Shown in pieces: positions 24,250 to 32,989 of a DNA stretch of 64,000 bases (positions within the stretch are counted from its first letter, which is position 1; every line of letters starts with the position of its first letter). Source of the stretch: Sphingomonas sp. NFR15 (GTDB taxonomy: Bacteria > Pseudomonadota > Alphaproteobacteria > Sphingomonadales > Sphingomonadaceae); assembly GCF_900103265.1 (NCBI RefSeq), contig NZ_FMWX01000001.1, positions 248,001 to 312,000 on the forward strand, read 5' to 3'. A model generated the notes under the pieces. That model was given only the letters and a program-made list of their open reading frames with translations, was not told the origin of the DNA and ran no database searches. The position numbers and the translations under genes were made by a program.

Positions 24250-26694
24250 TTAGAACGACTTGGAGATGGTAGCGCCGATCGTGCGCGGATCGCCCGGCTG
24301 GCCGACGATCAGGCCCGTGCTGCCCGATTGCGCCGACAGCAGCTCATAATAGTTCTGGTTGAACGCGTTGCGCACCCAGCCGAACACGTTGAAGCTGTCC
24401 TGCCGGTAGCCGAGCCGGAAGTTCGACAGCGAATAGCCGTCGATCCACATGTAGCGCGACACCGACGGGTTGGACGAGAAACGCGAGCGATAGCTGCCGT
24501 CATAGCCGGCATAGACCTGACCGTTGCCGACCGGCACGTTGACCTCACCGCCGAACGAGAACGACCATTTCGAGATGCCCGGCAGCACCGTCCCCGAGAT
24601 GTCGCACGTCAGCGGGCTGAGGCCCGGCGTGCCCGCCGGTTCTGGCGTGGCGCCGTTCAGCGCCGGGTTGCCGCCGGCCAGTTCGGGCGCGCAGGGCGCG
24701 TTGGTGAAGCGCAGATACTTGGCGTCGGTATAGGCGCCGTTGGTGTAGAGATTGACGCGTGCGCTCGGCCGATACGATGCATCGAACTCGGCGCCGCGCA
24801 CCCGCACCAGCCCCGCGTTGGCGAGATAGCCCCGGATCACCGTGGTCTGGCCGTTGTTCACCGTCGCCTGATAATCATGCACGTCGGTCCAGAAGCCGGC
24901 GAGGTTGAGCGTCAGCTTGCGATCGAGGAACTGCGTCTTGAGCCCGATCTCGAAATGATCCTCGCTCTCGGGCTTCACCGTTTGCTTGGTCAGATCGGCG
25001 ATGGTGTTGGTCGTATCCAGCGGCAGGCCCGACAGGTTGATGCCGCCCGATTTGAAGCTGCGCGCATAGGTCGCATAAGCGTGGACATCCGCCGTCACAT
25101 CGTAGGAGAGCGTGAAATCGCCCGACACGTTCCACGCGCTGAACCGCGGGCTGTAACGCTGGGGCGCGAGCGTGTTGATCTGGTTGGCGAAGGTCGTCCG
25201 CGCTGCGCCGGTCTTCGAGTTGAGCATCGTCGCGACATTGTCGGCGGTCGCAACAAAGTCGTACTGGCTGTTGTGGATGCTCACCACCGAGTCGTAATAG
25301 CCGGATTTCTTGTCGTAATTCACGCGCAGACCGGGTGCGAGATGGAGCCCGGAAACGGGCTGCCAATTGAGCTTGCCGAACACCGCGAAGCTGTCATTCT
25401 TAAAGTTGATCGTGTTGGTCGAGGTCAAGCCGTTGAGCACATTCGGGTTCGACGCGTCCGTGCCCGACAGAAGCCAGCGGCTCGCCGCGCTTCCCTGCAC
25501 CTGCGATCCTTGCGTGTTGATCGTCTGATGGAAGTAGAACACGCCCGCCGTGTAATCGAGCGTGTTCTTGCCGTTCGAGGCGATCCGCAGTTCCTGCGAC
25601 CATTGCTTCTGCTGCGACGGGTTCTGCGAAACGGTGGTGATCGGCAAGCCGACGTAATCGCGGTCGTTCGCCGGTTTCCAGTCCCAATAGCGCCACGCCG
25701 AGACCGAGGTGATCGTCGCCGGGCCGATATCCCAATTGCCGACCAGCGAGGCGCCGCCCATTTCCTGCTTCGAATTGATGCTCGCGTCGAGATCGGTCAC
25801 GCGGTCGAACGCGTTGGTGCTCGGCGGTGCGTAGCCGAGCGCCGCAGCGAGCGCGGTGTACTGGCGATTGGTGGCGCGCTGCGTCGGCGCGAGCCGCGCG
25901 TAATATTGCACGCAGCACAACGGGTTTTGGAAGTTGAAGTCACCGGTCAGGCGGAAATCCATGTCGTTGCGCGGCTTCCACAGCAACTGGCCACGCACGC
26001 TGAAATTGTCGAGCTTCTGCAGATACTGGTTGCTGGTGCGATCGTAGATCGTGCCGCCGCGCTTGGTGACGGAGGCCGACAGACGCGCCGCCAGCGTATC
26101 GCCGACCACCTTGTCCGACACCGAAGCCTTGGCCTGCCAATAGGCATAATCGCCGCCGCTCACCTCGAAGCGGGCGTCGGGCGTGAAGCTCGGCGCGCGC
26201 GTCGTGATGTTGACCGCGCCGGCGGTGGTGTTCTTGCCGTAGAGCGTGCCCTGCGGGCCGCGCAACACCTCGACCCGGTCGACATCAACGAAATCGAAGG
26301 TCGAGGCGCCGACCCGGCCGACGTAAACGCCGTCGAGATAGAAGCCGACGCCCTGCTCGATCCCGTCGTTGGTGAGGCCGAACGGCGTGCCGAGACCGCG
26401 GATGTTGATCGACGAGTTGCGCGGGTTGCTCGAATAGAATTGCAGCGCGGGTTGTTGCTGCTGGAGGCGGTTGACGTTGAACGCGCCGGTCCGGTCGATC
26501 TGGTCGCTGCCGATCACCGACATCGCGATCGGCACGTCCTGCGCGCGCTCCTCGCGGCGGCGCGCCGTCACCACCACGTCGCCATCGCCGCCGGACTGCG
26601 CCTGGGCCTGCGCGGGAGACGGCTGCGCGGCCGGCGCCTCGGGCACAGCGGCCGACGAAGCCAGCAAAATCGACGTGAGATGAGCGAACATCAT
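24250..26694 (-). CDS. TonB-dependent outer membrane receptor
   Basis: The 814-residue protein has a signal peptide, a TonB-box-like DVVVTARRREERAQDVPIAM, a plug domain (VEVLRGPQGTLYGKNTTAGA at about residue 140) and a 22-strand-type barrel ending in the terminal phenylalanine (GATISKSF) used for outer membrane assembly. These receptors import siderophores, vitamins, sugars or aromatics with energy from TonB. Substrate unknown; no adjacent regulator or catabolic gene indicates one. Loops hold a CC pair (NPLCCVQYYA). The start at 26694 has AGGGGG 3 nt upstream; the next codon is also ATG and is better spaced. Confidence 0.93.
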   Translation of the reverse strand: MMFAHLTSILLASSAAVPEAPAAQPSPAQAQAQSGGDGDVVVTARRREERAQDVPIAMSVIGSDQIDRTGAFNVNRLQQQQPALQFYSSNPRNSSINIRGLGTPFGLTNDGIEQGVGFYLDGVYVGRVGASTFDFVDVDRVEVLRGPQGTLYGKNTTAGAVNITTRAPSFTPDARFEVSGGDYAYWQAKASVSDKVVGDTLAARLSASVTKRGGTIYDRTSNQYLQKLDNFSVRGQLLWKPRNDMDFRLTGDFNFQNPLCCVQYYARLAPTQRATNRQYTALAAALGYAPPSTNAFDRVTDLDASINSKQEMGGASLVGNWDIGPATITSVSAWRYWDWKPANDRDYVGLPITTVSQNPSQQKQWSQELRIASNGKNTLDYTAGVFYFHQTINTQGSQVQGSAASRWLLSGTDASNPNVLNGLTSTNTINFKNDSFAVFGKLNWQPVSGLHLAPGLRVNYDKKSGYYDSVVSIHNSQYDFVATADNVATMLNSKTGAARTTFANQINTLAPQRYSPRFSAWNVSGDFTLSYDVTADVHAYATYARSFKSGGINLSGLPLDTTNTIADLTKQTVKPESEDHFEIGLKTQFLDRKLTLNLAGFWTDVHDYQATVNNGQTTVIRGYLANAGLVRVRGAEFDASYRPSARVNLYTNGAYTDAKYLRFTNAPCAPELAGGNPALNGATPEPAGTPGLSPLTCDISGTVLPGISKWSFSFGGEVNVPVGNGQVYAGYDGSYRSRFSSNPSVSRYMWIDGYSLSNFRLGYRQDSFNVFGWVRNAFNQNYYELLSAQSGSTGLIVGQPGDPRTIGATISKSF

Positions 26695-26824
26695 ATCCCC
26701 CTTGAGACTTTCTTATTCGAGTCGCCCTTCAATACCCACCGTCGCACTAGGATTTCATCCCGTTCGTTCTTCACACCGCTAAAGTTTGGCTTCGCGGCCC
26801 ACGCAAAAATCCACATCAAAGGCT

Positions 26825-26852
26825 CTTGAACGCGAAACCGAACGCCCCAAAT
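26825..26852 (+). promoter_or_regulatory. Candidate sigma-32 heat-shock promoter of hsp20
   Basis: CTTGAAC at 26825-26831 and CCCCAAAT at 26845-26852, 13 nt apart, closely match the heat-shock consensus CTTGAAA-N11-16-CCCCATNT. The expected transcription start, about 7 nt after the -10 element, falls at the base of the first leader hairpin (26860). Confidence 0.65.
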
Positions 26853-26859
26853 CTGCGGC

Positions 26860-26943
26860 GTGCGGCGCCGACCGGGCCGCACGAAACCGGGTGCCGCGCC
26901 GTGTGCGGGCACTCTTCAGCACCGTTCATTCGCTCACAGGAGG
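26860..26943 (+). promoter_or_regulatory. ROSE-like RNA thermometer in the hsp20 leader
   Basis: The leader folds into two GC-rich hairpins: GTGCGGC 26860-26866 with GCCGCAC 26876-26882, and GTGCC 26891-26895 with GGCAC 26908-26912. A weak 3' hairpin follows in which TCGCT (26930-26934) faces AGGA (26938-26941) of the ribosome binding site. The UYGCU/AGGA pairing is the hallmark of ROSE elements upstream of alphaproteobacterial hsp20 genes. Called from sequence pattern and position; not folded computationally. Confidence 0.5.
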
Positions 26944-26950
26944 CATGCAC

Positions 26951-27424
26951 ATGCGTCAGTTCGATTTCACCCCCTTCCGCCGTTCCGCGATTGGTTTCGA
27001 CCGGCTCTTCGACATGCTCGAAGCCAGCGCGCGCCAGCAGGCGGCGGACAATTATCCTCCGTTCAACCTGGAGCGCGTCGCCGACGACCGCTACCGGATC
27101 ACCCTCGCCGTCGCCGGCTTCAGCCGTGACGAGATCGAGATCGTCGCCCAGCAGAATCTGCTGCAGGTGAAGGGCAAGAAGGATGAGAAGGAAGGCCAGA
27201 ACACCTTCCTGCATCTCGGCATCGCCAATCGCAGCTTCGAGCGCCGCTTCGAACTCGCCGATTTCGTGCGCGTCGATGATGCCCGCCTCACCGATGGCCT
27301 GCTCGTGATCGACCTCGTCCGCGAAGTGCCGGAAGCGGCCAAGCCCAAGACCATCGCGATCAAGACCGGCACCCCCCTCGCCGCTGTCGAGAACGCGTCG
27401 GCCAACGAAGCACAGGCCGCGTAA
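26951..27424 (+). CDS. ibpA: Small heat-shock protein (Hsp20/IbpA family)
   Basis: The 157-residue chaperone starts MRQFDFTPFRRSAIGFDRLF, close to IbpA, followed by an alpha-crystallin domain (YRITLAVAGFSRDEIEIVAQ, LLQVKGKKDEKEG, FERRFELADFV) and a C-terminal I-x-I anchor (TIAIK). It holds unfolded proteins for DnaK/ClpB refolding. ATG 26951 is chosen because AGGAGG lies 7 nt upstream; ATG 26945 is only 1 nt from it. Heat control is suggested by the sigma-32-like promoter and thermometer-like leader. A strong terminator follows. Confidence 0.95.
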   Translation: MRQFDFTPFRRSAIGFDRLFDMLEASARQQAADNYPPFNLERVADDRYRITLAVAGFSRDEIEIVAQQNLLQVKGKKDEKEGQNTFLHLGIANRSFERRFELADFVRVDDARLTDGLLVIDLVREVPEAAKPKTIAIKTGTPLAAVENASANEAQAA

Positions 27425-27474
27425 CGCGCGGCCGGGCGCTCTCGCCCCCCTCCCCCATCGAGAGCGCCGCAGGA

Positions 27475-27505
27475 GGGCGCCCGGATCGTTCCGGGCGCCC
27501 TTTTT
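27475..27505 (+). terminator. Intrinsic terminator after hsp20
   Basis: GGGCGCCCGGA and TCCGGGCGCCC form an 11-bp stem with a TCGT loop, followed by TTTTT. Confidence 0.95.
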
Positions 27506-27541
27506 GCATGCCTTTTCCGCGCGTTCGATCGCGTGTAGCGG

Positions 27542-28933
27542 ATGGGAATGAAGACGCTCATCGACCCCGGACACGCGCTCGCGCGCGGGCTGCTCGCCAT
27601 CCGCACGCAATATCAGGTGCCCGAGAGCTTCCCGCCCGAGGTACTGGCCGCCGCCGAAGCCGCCGCGCGGCGCACGCCCGCCGAGCATCTCGATCGCACC
27701 GCCGAACCGTTCGTCACGCTCGATCCCGCGAGTTCGACCGATCTCGACCAGGCGTTCTCGATCCAGACGGCGGGGGGCGACCTGCTGTTGCGCTATGCGA
27801 TCGCCGATGTCGCCTGGTTCGTCGGCGACGGCGATCCGATCGATACCGAGGCGTGGCGGCGTGGCGAGACCCTGTACCTGCCCGATGGCAAGGCCCCGCT
27901 GTATCCGCCGGTTCTGAGCCAGGGTGCCGCGAGCCTGCTGCCGGACGGCCCACGCCCCGCGGTGATCTTCACGGTACGCGTCGCGGGCGATGGCGCGGTC
28001 ACGCTCGACGGTGCCGAGCGCGCACTGATCCGCAGCCGTGCCAAACTCGCCTATGACAGCGTGAGCGAAGCCGACCTGCCAACAGGCTTCACCGAACTGT
28101 CGCGCCGGATCGCGGCCGCCGAGACCGCGCGGGGCGCCGCTCGTGGCGATCCGCCAGACCAGGAAGTGAGCGCGGCCGGCGGCGGCGCATACCAACTCGC
28201 CTTCCGTCCGCGCCTCGCCGCCGAGGACCAAAACGCCGCGCTCTCGCTCGCCACCAACATGGCCGTCGCCGATACGTTGGTCTCGCACCATACGGGGCTG
28301 TTCCGCGTGATGGCCGTGCCCGACGCACGCGCCATCGCCCGGCTCCGCAACACCGCGCGCGCTTACCGGCTCTATTGGCCCGATGCGCAATCGCTCGACG
28401 ATTACGCGCGCACGCTGGATGCCGCCGATCCGCACGAGGCGGCGTTCATGCTCGCGATCCGCCGCGCCGGTCAGGGCGCGAGCTACACACCATATCGCGA
28501 CGGGGTGAAGCCTTGGCATGCGGCGATGGCGGCGACCTACGCCCACGTCACCGCGCCGCTGCGCCGCCTGGCGGATCGCTATGTGGTGGAGGCGACCCTC
28601 GCCATCGCCAACGGCCGGCCGGTGCCGGATACCGTCGCCGCCGCGTTCGAGACATTGCCCAAGGTGATGGCCAAGGCCGAAGCGCGCGGCGGCGACATCG
28701 ACCGTGCGGTAATCGATCTGGCCGAGGCGGTGATGCTGTCGAGCGATATCGGCGAGCGCTTCGACGCGGTCGTCACCGATGCCAATGATCGGGGCGCGCG
28801 CATCCAGTTGTGCGAGGCGCCGGTGGTGGTGCGGGTGCCCGCGACGGGCGTCGCCCCCGGCGATGCGGTGCGGGTGCGGTTGAGCACGGTCGACGTCGAC
28901 AAGCGCAGCGTGACGTTCGAGCGGATCGGCTGA
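27542..28933 (+). CDS. RNB-domain ribonuclease (short RNase II/R-like protein)
   Basis: The protein of about 463 residues consists of the RNase II/R catalytic RNB domain and a small S1-like tail; the N-terminal cold-shock domains of RNase II and R are absent, so it is much shorter. The metal site reads TLDPASSTDLDQAFSI, where the fourth aspartate of the D-x5-D-x-D-D array is glutamine. Other signatures are LRYAIADVAWFV and AATYAHVTAPLRRLADRYV. It likely degrades single-stranded RNA from the 3' end, but activity may differ from RNase R. ATG 27542 and ATG 27548 are both possible starts; the latter has a slightly better upstream site. Confidence 0.88.
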   Translation: MGMKTLIDPGHALARGLLAIRTQYQVPESFPPEVLAAAEAAARRTPAEHLDRTAEPFVTLDPASSTDLDQAFSIQTAGGDLLLRYAIADVAWFVGDGDPIDTEAWRRGETLYLPDGKAPLYPPVLSQGAASLLPDGPRPAVIFTVRVAGDGAVTLDGAERALIRSRAKLAYDSVSEADLPTGFTELSRRIAAAETARGAARGDPPDQEVSAAGGGAYQLAFRPRLAAEDQNAALSLATNMAVADTLVSHHTGLFRVMAVPDARAIARLRNTARAYRLYWPDAQSLDDYARTLDAADPHEAAFMLAIRRAGQGASYTPYRDGVKPWHAAMAATYAHVTAPLRRLADRYVVEATLAIANGRPVPDTVAAAFETLPKVMAKAEARGGDIDRAVIDLAEAVMLSSDIGERFDAVVTDANDRGARIQLCEAPVVVRVPATGVAPGDAVRVRLSTVDVDKRSVTFERIG

Positions 28934-29018
28934 TCGCCCGTCAGGGGCATCGGCGGCCGCACGGGCGAAGGCCCGATCACGCGACGCGGGCCTCGGCCAG
29001 CGCGCGCTTCCACGGACC

Positions 29019-30653
29019 TCAGACCAGGCGGCTCTGCCGCACCGCCGCTTCGATGAAGCTCTTGAACAACGGATGCGGATCGAACGGCTTGCTCTTCAGT
29101 TCCGGGTGGAACTGCACGCCTACGAACCATGGATGGTCGGGCCGCTCGACGATCTCGGGAAGCATCCCGTCGGGCGACATGCCGCTGAACACGAGCCCGC
29201 CCTTTTCCAGCGCCTCGCGGTAGGCGGTGTTGACCTCGTAGCGGTGGCGATGGCGCTCGGAGATCGACTCGCTGCCGTAAATCGAGGCGACGACGCTGTT
29301 GCCGTCGAGCTTGGCCTCATATGCGCCGAGCCGCATCGTCCCGCCGAGATCGCCGCCTTCCTCGCGCTTCTCGATACCGGCTTCGCTCATCCATTCGGTG
29401 ATCATGCCGACGACCGGCTCGCTGGTCGGGCCGAATTCGGTCGAACTCGCCTCGGCGATGCCGGCGAGATCGCGCGCGCCTTCCACGCAGGCCATCTGCA
29501 TGCCGAAGCAGATGCCGAGATACGGCACGCGCCGCTCGCGCGCGAAGCGGACGCTGGCGATCTTGCCCTCGGCACCGCGCGACCCGAACGCGCCGGGAAC
29601 GAGGATCGCGTGCATCGGTTCGAGCTTGGCGGCGATGTCGCTGTCCGCAGCCTCGAACAGTTCGGCGTCGATCCACTGGACGTTGACCTTGACGCGATTG
29701 GCGATGCCGCCATGCACCAGCGCCTCGTTGAGCGACTTGTACGCGTCCTGGAGGCCGACATATTTGCCAACCACGCCGATCGTCACCTCCCCCTCCGGGT
29801 TGGTGAGCCGGTCCATGATATCGGTCCAGCGCGACAGATCGGGCGCGGCGCCGGGCGCGATCCCGAAGGCGTTGAGGACCGCGCTGTCCAGCCCCTCCTC
29901 GTGATATTGCACCGGCACGGCGTAGATGCTCCTCGCGTCGAGCGCCGGGATCACGGCCTCCTTGGGCACGTTGCAGAACAACGCGATCTTGGCACGGTCG
30001 CTCTCGGGCAGCGGCTGTTCGCAGCGGCACACCAGGACGTCGGGCTGGACGCCGAGAGCAGCGAGTTCGCGCACCGAATGCTGGGTCGGCTTGGTCTTCA
30101 ACTCGCCCGCCGCGGCGATGTACGGCACCAAGGTCACATGGATGCTGATCGAATTGCCGCGCCCTAGATCGTTCTTGAGCTGGCGCAGCGCCTCGATGAA
30201 CGGCAGCGATTCGATATCGCCAACCGTGCCGCCGATCTCGCAGAGCACGAAATCGAGATCGTCGGTCTCGGCCTGCGCGAACTCCTTGATCGCATCGGTG
30301 ACGTGCGGGATCACCTGCACCGTCGCGCCGAGATAATCGCCGCGCCGTTCGCGCGTGATGATCTGCTGATAGATCCGGCCCGAGGTGACGTTATCCGACT
30401 GGCGCGAGGCGACGCCGGTGAAACGTTCATAATGGCCCAGATCGAGATCGGTCTCGGCACCGTCGTCTGTCACATAGACTTCGCCGTGCTGATAGGGCGA
30501 CATCGTGCCGGGATCGACGTTCAGATACGGATCGAACTTGCGGATTCGCACGCGATAGCCGCGCGCTTGCAGCAATGCGGCGAGGCTCGCCGCCATGAGA
30601 CCCTTGCCGAGCGAGGAAACCACGCCGCCGGTGATGAAAATGAACCGCGCCAT
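29019..30653 (-). CDS. pyrG: CTP synthase
   Basis: This 544-residue enzyme makes CTP from UTP, ATP and glutamine. The amidoligase domain opens with [19 protein letters not shown] and [19 protein letters not shown]. The C-terminal class I glutaminase domain has the nucleophile in [16 protein letters not shown] and the [12 protein letters not shown]is-Glu pair. Length and motif order are complete. It lies downstream of secG on the same strand, but with a terminator in between, so it probably has its own promoter. Confidence 0.97.
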   Translation of the reverse strand: MARFIFITGGVVSSLGKGLMAASLAALLQARGYRVRIRKFDPYLNVDPGTMSPYQHGEVYVTDDGAETDLDLGHYERFTGVASRQSDNVTSGRIYQQIITRERRGDYLGATVQVIPHVTDAIKEFAQAETDDLDFVLCEIGGTVGDIESLPFIEALRQLKNDLGRGNSISIHVTLVPYIAAAGELKTKPTQHSVRELAALGVQPDVLVCRCEQPLPESDRAKIALFCNVPKEAVIPALDARSIYAVPVQYHEEGLDSAVLNAFGIAPGAAPDLSRWTDIMDRLTNPEGEVTIGVVGKYVGLQDAYKSLNEALVHGGIANRVKVNVQWIDAELFEAADSDIAAKLEPMHAILVPGAFGSRGAEGKIASVRFARERRVPYLGICFGMQMACVEGARDLAGIAEASSTEFGPTSEPVVGMITEWMSEAGIEKREEGGDLGGTMRLGAYEAKLDGNSVVASIYGSESISERHRHRYEVNTAYREALEKGGLVFSGMSPDGMLPEIVERPDHPWFVGVQFHPELKSKPFDPHPLFKSFIEAAVRQSRLV

Positions 30654-30713
30654 GGGAGGAAACGCCTAACGTCAAACGCCGTGGCGCGACAAGCGCGCGA
30701 CTCCGGCGACCAT

Positions 30714-30743
30714 CAAAGAAAAGCGGGAGCCGCCGGCCCCCGC
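30714..30743 (-). terminator. Intrinsic terminator after secG
   Basis: Read on the minus strand, GCGGGGGCC and GGCTCCCGC form a 9-bp stem with a 3-nt loop, followed by TTTTCTTTG. It separates secG from pyrG. Confidence 0.8.
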
Positions 30744-30758
30744 GCGATGCGGTTCCGC

Positions 30759-31160
30759 TTACCGGGCGAGCGGAACGCTGTTGTTGCCCGCCGGCGCGGC
30801 GTCATTGCCGATCGCCTGCTTGGCCGCCGAGGAGAAGGGCGCCGCGTCATCGGCCGGCGCCTGGGGTACCGGCAATTGCGCCGCCGGTGCCGCCGGCTTG
30901 CCCGTCGCCAGCGTCGTGTCGATCTTGGCGGTGTGGCCGCGCGCCGCCAGCACGGCGAGGCCGATGCTGAGCGCCACGAACAGCGTCGCCAGCACCGTCG
31001 TCGCGCGGGTGAGGAAGTCCGCCGCGCCGCGCGCCGACATCAGCCCGGACGGGCTGCCCCCCATGCCCAGACCGCCGCCTTCGGACTTCTGCACGAGAAT
31101 CACCCCCACCAGCATGGCGGCGATGATGGCGTGAACGACGAGGAGGAACTGGAACAGCAT
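30759..31160 (-). CDS. secG: Preprotein translocase subunit SecG
   Basis: The 133-residue protein has two membrane helices (LFQFLLVVHAIIAAMLVGVI and TTVLATLFVALSIGLAVL) separated by the conserved cytoplasmic loop LVQKSEGGGLGMGG. SecG joins SecYE in the inner membrane and aids SecA-driven export. An alanine- and proline-rich tail of about 60 residues is longer than in E. coli but usual for sphingomonads. Confidence 0.93.
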   Translation of the reverse strand: MLFQFLLVVHAIIAAMLVGVILVQKSEGGGLGMGGSPSGLMSARGAADFLTRATTVLATLFVALSIGLAVLAARGHTAKIDTTLATGKPAAPAAQLPVPQAPADDAAPFSSAAKQAIGNDAAPAGNNSVPLAR

Positions 31161-31301
31161 GAAATCGGGCTACCCTGCGGGGAAATTCAAGCGGCGCACA
31201 TAGGCGCGCAATCACCGTCGATCAACCGCCGTGGCGCCGGCGCAGGACATTTCGGGAGCGGTCTGAAACCAGAGCGAATGCGGATCGTTACAACTCGCGA
31301 G

Positions 31302-31320
31302 CATCCCGGACCGCGGGATG
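31302..31320. promoter_or_regulatory. Palindrome upstream of the MarR-family gene
   Basis: CATCCCG-N5-CGGGATG is a perfect inverted repeat between the divergent secG and marR-type genes, 27 nt before the preferred GTG start. Size and position suit an operator bound by the MarR-type dimer, but no binding family was identified. Confidence 0.35.
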
Positions 31321-31347
31321 TCGAGTTGCTTAACAGAAAGACTCGCC

Positions 31348-31740
31348 GTGGCCTCTGTGTTCAATCGTTCGCTCGATAGCTGGATGCAAGCGCTGGTCGA
31401 TTATGTCAGGTCGGGCGAGCCCGATCTCACCAACCGGCAGATGGCGCTTCTCCTGTTCGTATATCTCACGCCCGGGCCGCATACGGTGCGCGGGCTGGCG
31501 CGCGTTCTGAACGTTTCCAAGCCGGTCGTCACGCGCGCCTTGAATAGACTTGGGTCCCTCGGCTATCTGCGGCGCCAGCGCGACGATACCGACAAGCGCA
31601 ATATCTTCATCGCGCAAACGTCCGAGGGGGCAGATTTTCTTGAAGAGTTCGGCCAGTTTATCGGCGATACAGAGCAGCCAACACCCCGCCGCAGCCCCAC
31701 GCCGGAGCTTCGCGCTGCTGGGGCACTCGGTCGAGATTGA
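31348..31740 (+). CDS. MarR-family transcriptional regulator
   Basis: The 130-residue winged-helix protein contains LTNRQMALLLFVYL, the recognition region TVRGLARVLNVSKPVVTRAL, NRLGSLGYLRR and the wing DDTDKRNIFIAQT. It should be a dimeric repressor or activator; ligand unknown. GTG 31348 is preferred because the ATG at 31318 lies inside a palindrome that looks like an operator. The C-terminal 100 bases overlap the next gene in another frame, suggesting coupled expression with the SH3 protein. Confidence 0.82.
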   Translation: MASVFNRSLDSWMQALVDYVRSGEPDLTNRQMALLLFVYLTPGPHTVRGLARVLNVSKPVVTRALNRLGSLGYLRRQRDDTDKRNIFIAQTSEGADFLEEFGQFIGDTEQPTPRRSPTPELRAAGALGRD

Positions 31741-32017
31741 TCCCCGTTTCAACGCGGTACGCCGCGATCTCGCCGACGTGCGGCTGGCGGACCGCGTGTT
31801 CGCGCCGCATTATGCGGCGCCGGTGCTGATGGTGGTCAGCCGCGCGACCGCGCTCCGCGCGGCGCGCGAGAGCGATTCGGACGTCCGGACCGGGCTGGTG
31901 CCCGGCGACGTGTTCGAAGTGTTCGAACTCGCCGGCGGCAACGCCTGGGGCAAGGCGCCCGGCTGCGGACTGGTCGGATATCTCGATGAGACCGCATTGG
32001 TGAGGGCTTCGTCATGA
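31640..32017 (+). CDS. SH3-domain protein, NlpC/P60-type N-terminal region without a peptidase domain
   Basis: The predicted 125-residue product resembles the N-terminal SH3 region of C40 (NlpC/P60) peptidases: GHSVEIDPRFNAVRRDLADV, RVFAPHYAAPVLMVVSR and GDVFEVFELAGGNAWG. The catalytic C40 domain (Cys-His-His) is missing. The start is taken as TTG 31640 because GAGGGGG lies 9 nt upstream; this places 101 nt inside the MarR-type gene. The stop overlaps the argC start as ATGA. It could be a remnant of a longer peptidase or a free-standing wall-binding domain. Confidence 0.7.
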   Translation: MKSSASLSAIQSSQHPAAAPRRSFALLGHSVEIDPRFNAVRRDLADVRLADRVFAPHYAAPVLMVVSRATALRAARESDSDVRTGLVPGDVFEVFELAGGNAWGKAPGCGLVGYLDETALVRASS

Positions 32018-32943
32018 GCACACGCGTTTTCATCGACGGCGCGGCCGGCACGACCGGGCTGGAAATCCGCGAGCGGCTCGCCGGGCGTGCCGATATCGAG
32101 CAGATCGTCCTCGACGACGAACGCCGCAAGGACGCCAGAGCGCGTGCCGAGGCGCTGAACGCCGCCGACTTCGTCATCCTGTGCCTGCCCGATGCGGCCT
32201 CGCGCGAGGCGGTGTCGCTGATCGAAAACGATCGCACCCGCGTGATCGACGCATCGACCGCGTTCCGCACGGCGGAAGGCTGGACCTACGGCTTCCCCGA
32301 ACTCGAACCCGGCGCGGCCGATGCGGTCGCCTCCGCGCCTCGCGTAAGCAACCCCGGCTGCTACCCGACCGGCTTCCTCGCGCTCGTCCGGCCGCTCGTC
32401 CGCGCGGGCCTCATCCCCGCCGACTGGCCGCTGACCGTCAACGCGCTGTCGGGCTATTCGGGCGGCGGCAAGGCGATGATCGCCGAGTATGAGAGCGGCG
32501 CGCAGGCCCCCGCCGCGCGCGCGTATGCGCTCGCGCTCGCGCACAAGCACGTCGGCGAGATGCAGAAGCACGCGCGCGTCGAGCATCCGCCGATCTTCAC
32601 CCCCGCGGTGGTCAACACCTATCGCGGCATGCTCGTCGAAGTGCCGCTGCCGCTCCACATCTTCCCGCGCCGCCCATCGCTCGCCGCGTGCGAGGCCGCG
32701 TTGCGCGAGGCGTACAAGACCTCGCCGATCGTCCGCGTCGTCGATGGCGATGCCGCGACCGTCGCGATCGAGGACGATGCCGGCACTGACCGGCTCACGC
32801 TGCGCGTCTGCGGCAATGCCGAGACCGGCCAGGCGCGGCTGATCGCGACGCTCGACAATCTCGGCAAGGGCGCCGCCGGCGCCGCCGTGCAGAACCTCAA
32901 TTTGATGGCGGGGCTAGACCCGGTCGCCGGGCTGACGCTTTAA
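32014..32943 (+). CDS. argC: N-acetyl-gamma-glutamyl-phosphate reductase (type 2)
   Basis: The 309-residue NADPH-dependent enzyme catalyses the third step of arginine synthesis. It begins VFIDGAAGTTGLEIRERL (Rossmann loop) and has the active cysteine in VSNPGCYPTGFLALVRPLV. The short form with the HKHVGEMQKHARVEHPPIFTP-type segment is the type 2 family typical of alphaproteobacteria. Start overlaps the SH3 gene stop. No other arg gene is near. Confidence 0.94.
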   Translation: MSTRVFIDGAAGTTGLEIRERLAGRADIEQIVLDDERRKDARARAEALNAADFVILCLPDAASREAVSLIENDRTRVIDASTAFRTAEGWTYGFPELEPGAADAVASAPRVSNPGCYPTGFLALVRPLVRAGLIPADWPLTVNALSGYSGGGKAMIAEYESGAQAPAARAYALALAHKHVGEMQKHARVEHPPIFTPAVVNTYRGMLVEVPLPLHIFPRRPSLAACEAALREAYKTSPIVRVVDGDAATVAIEDDAGTDRLTLRVCGNAETGQARLIATLDNLGKGAAGAAVQNLNLMAGLDPVAGLTL

Positions 32944-32989
32944 GCGGCCACCGATTCGTTTCGCCACGCGGACAAGGGAGATCGTCTTA

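Noticed and set aside
24211..26829. An 872-codon open frame antisense to the TonB receptor
   Set aside because: The receptor has a signal peptide, plug, barrel and terminal Phe; the antisense frame has none of these.
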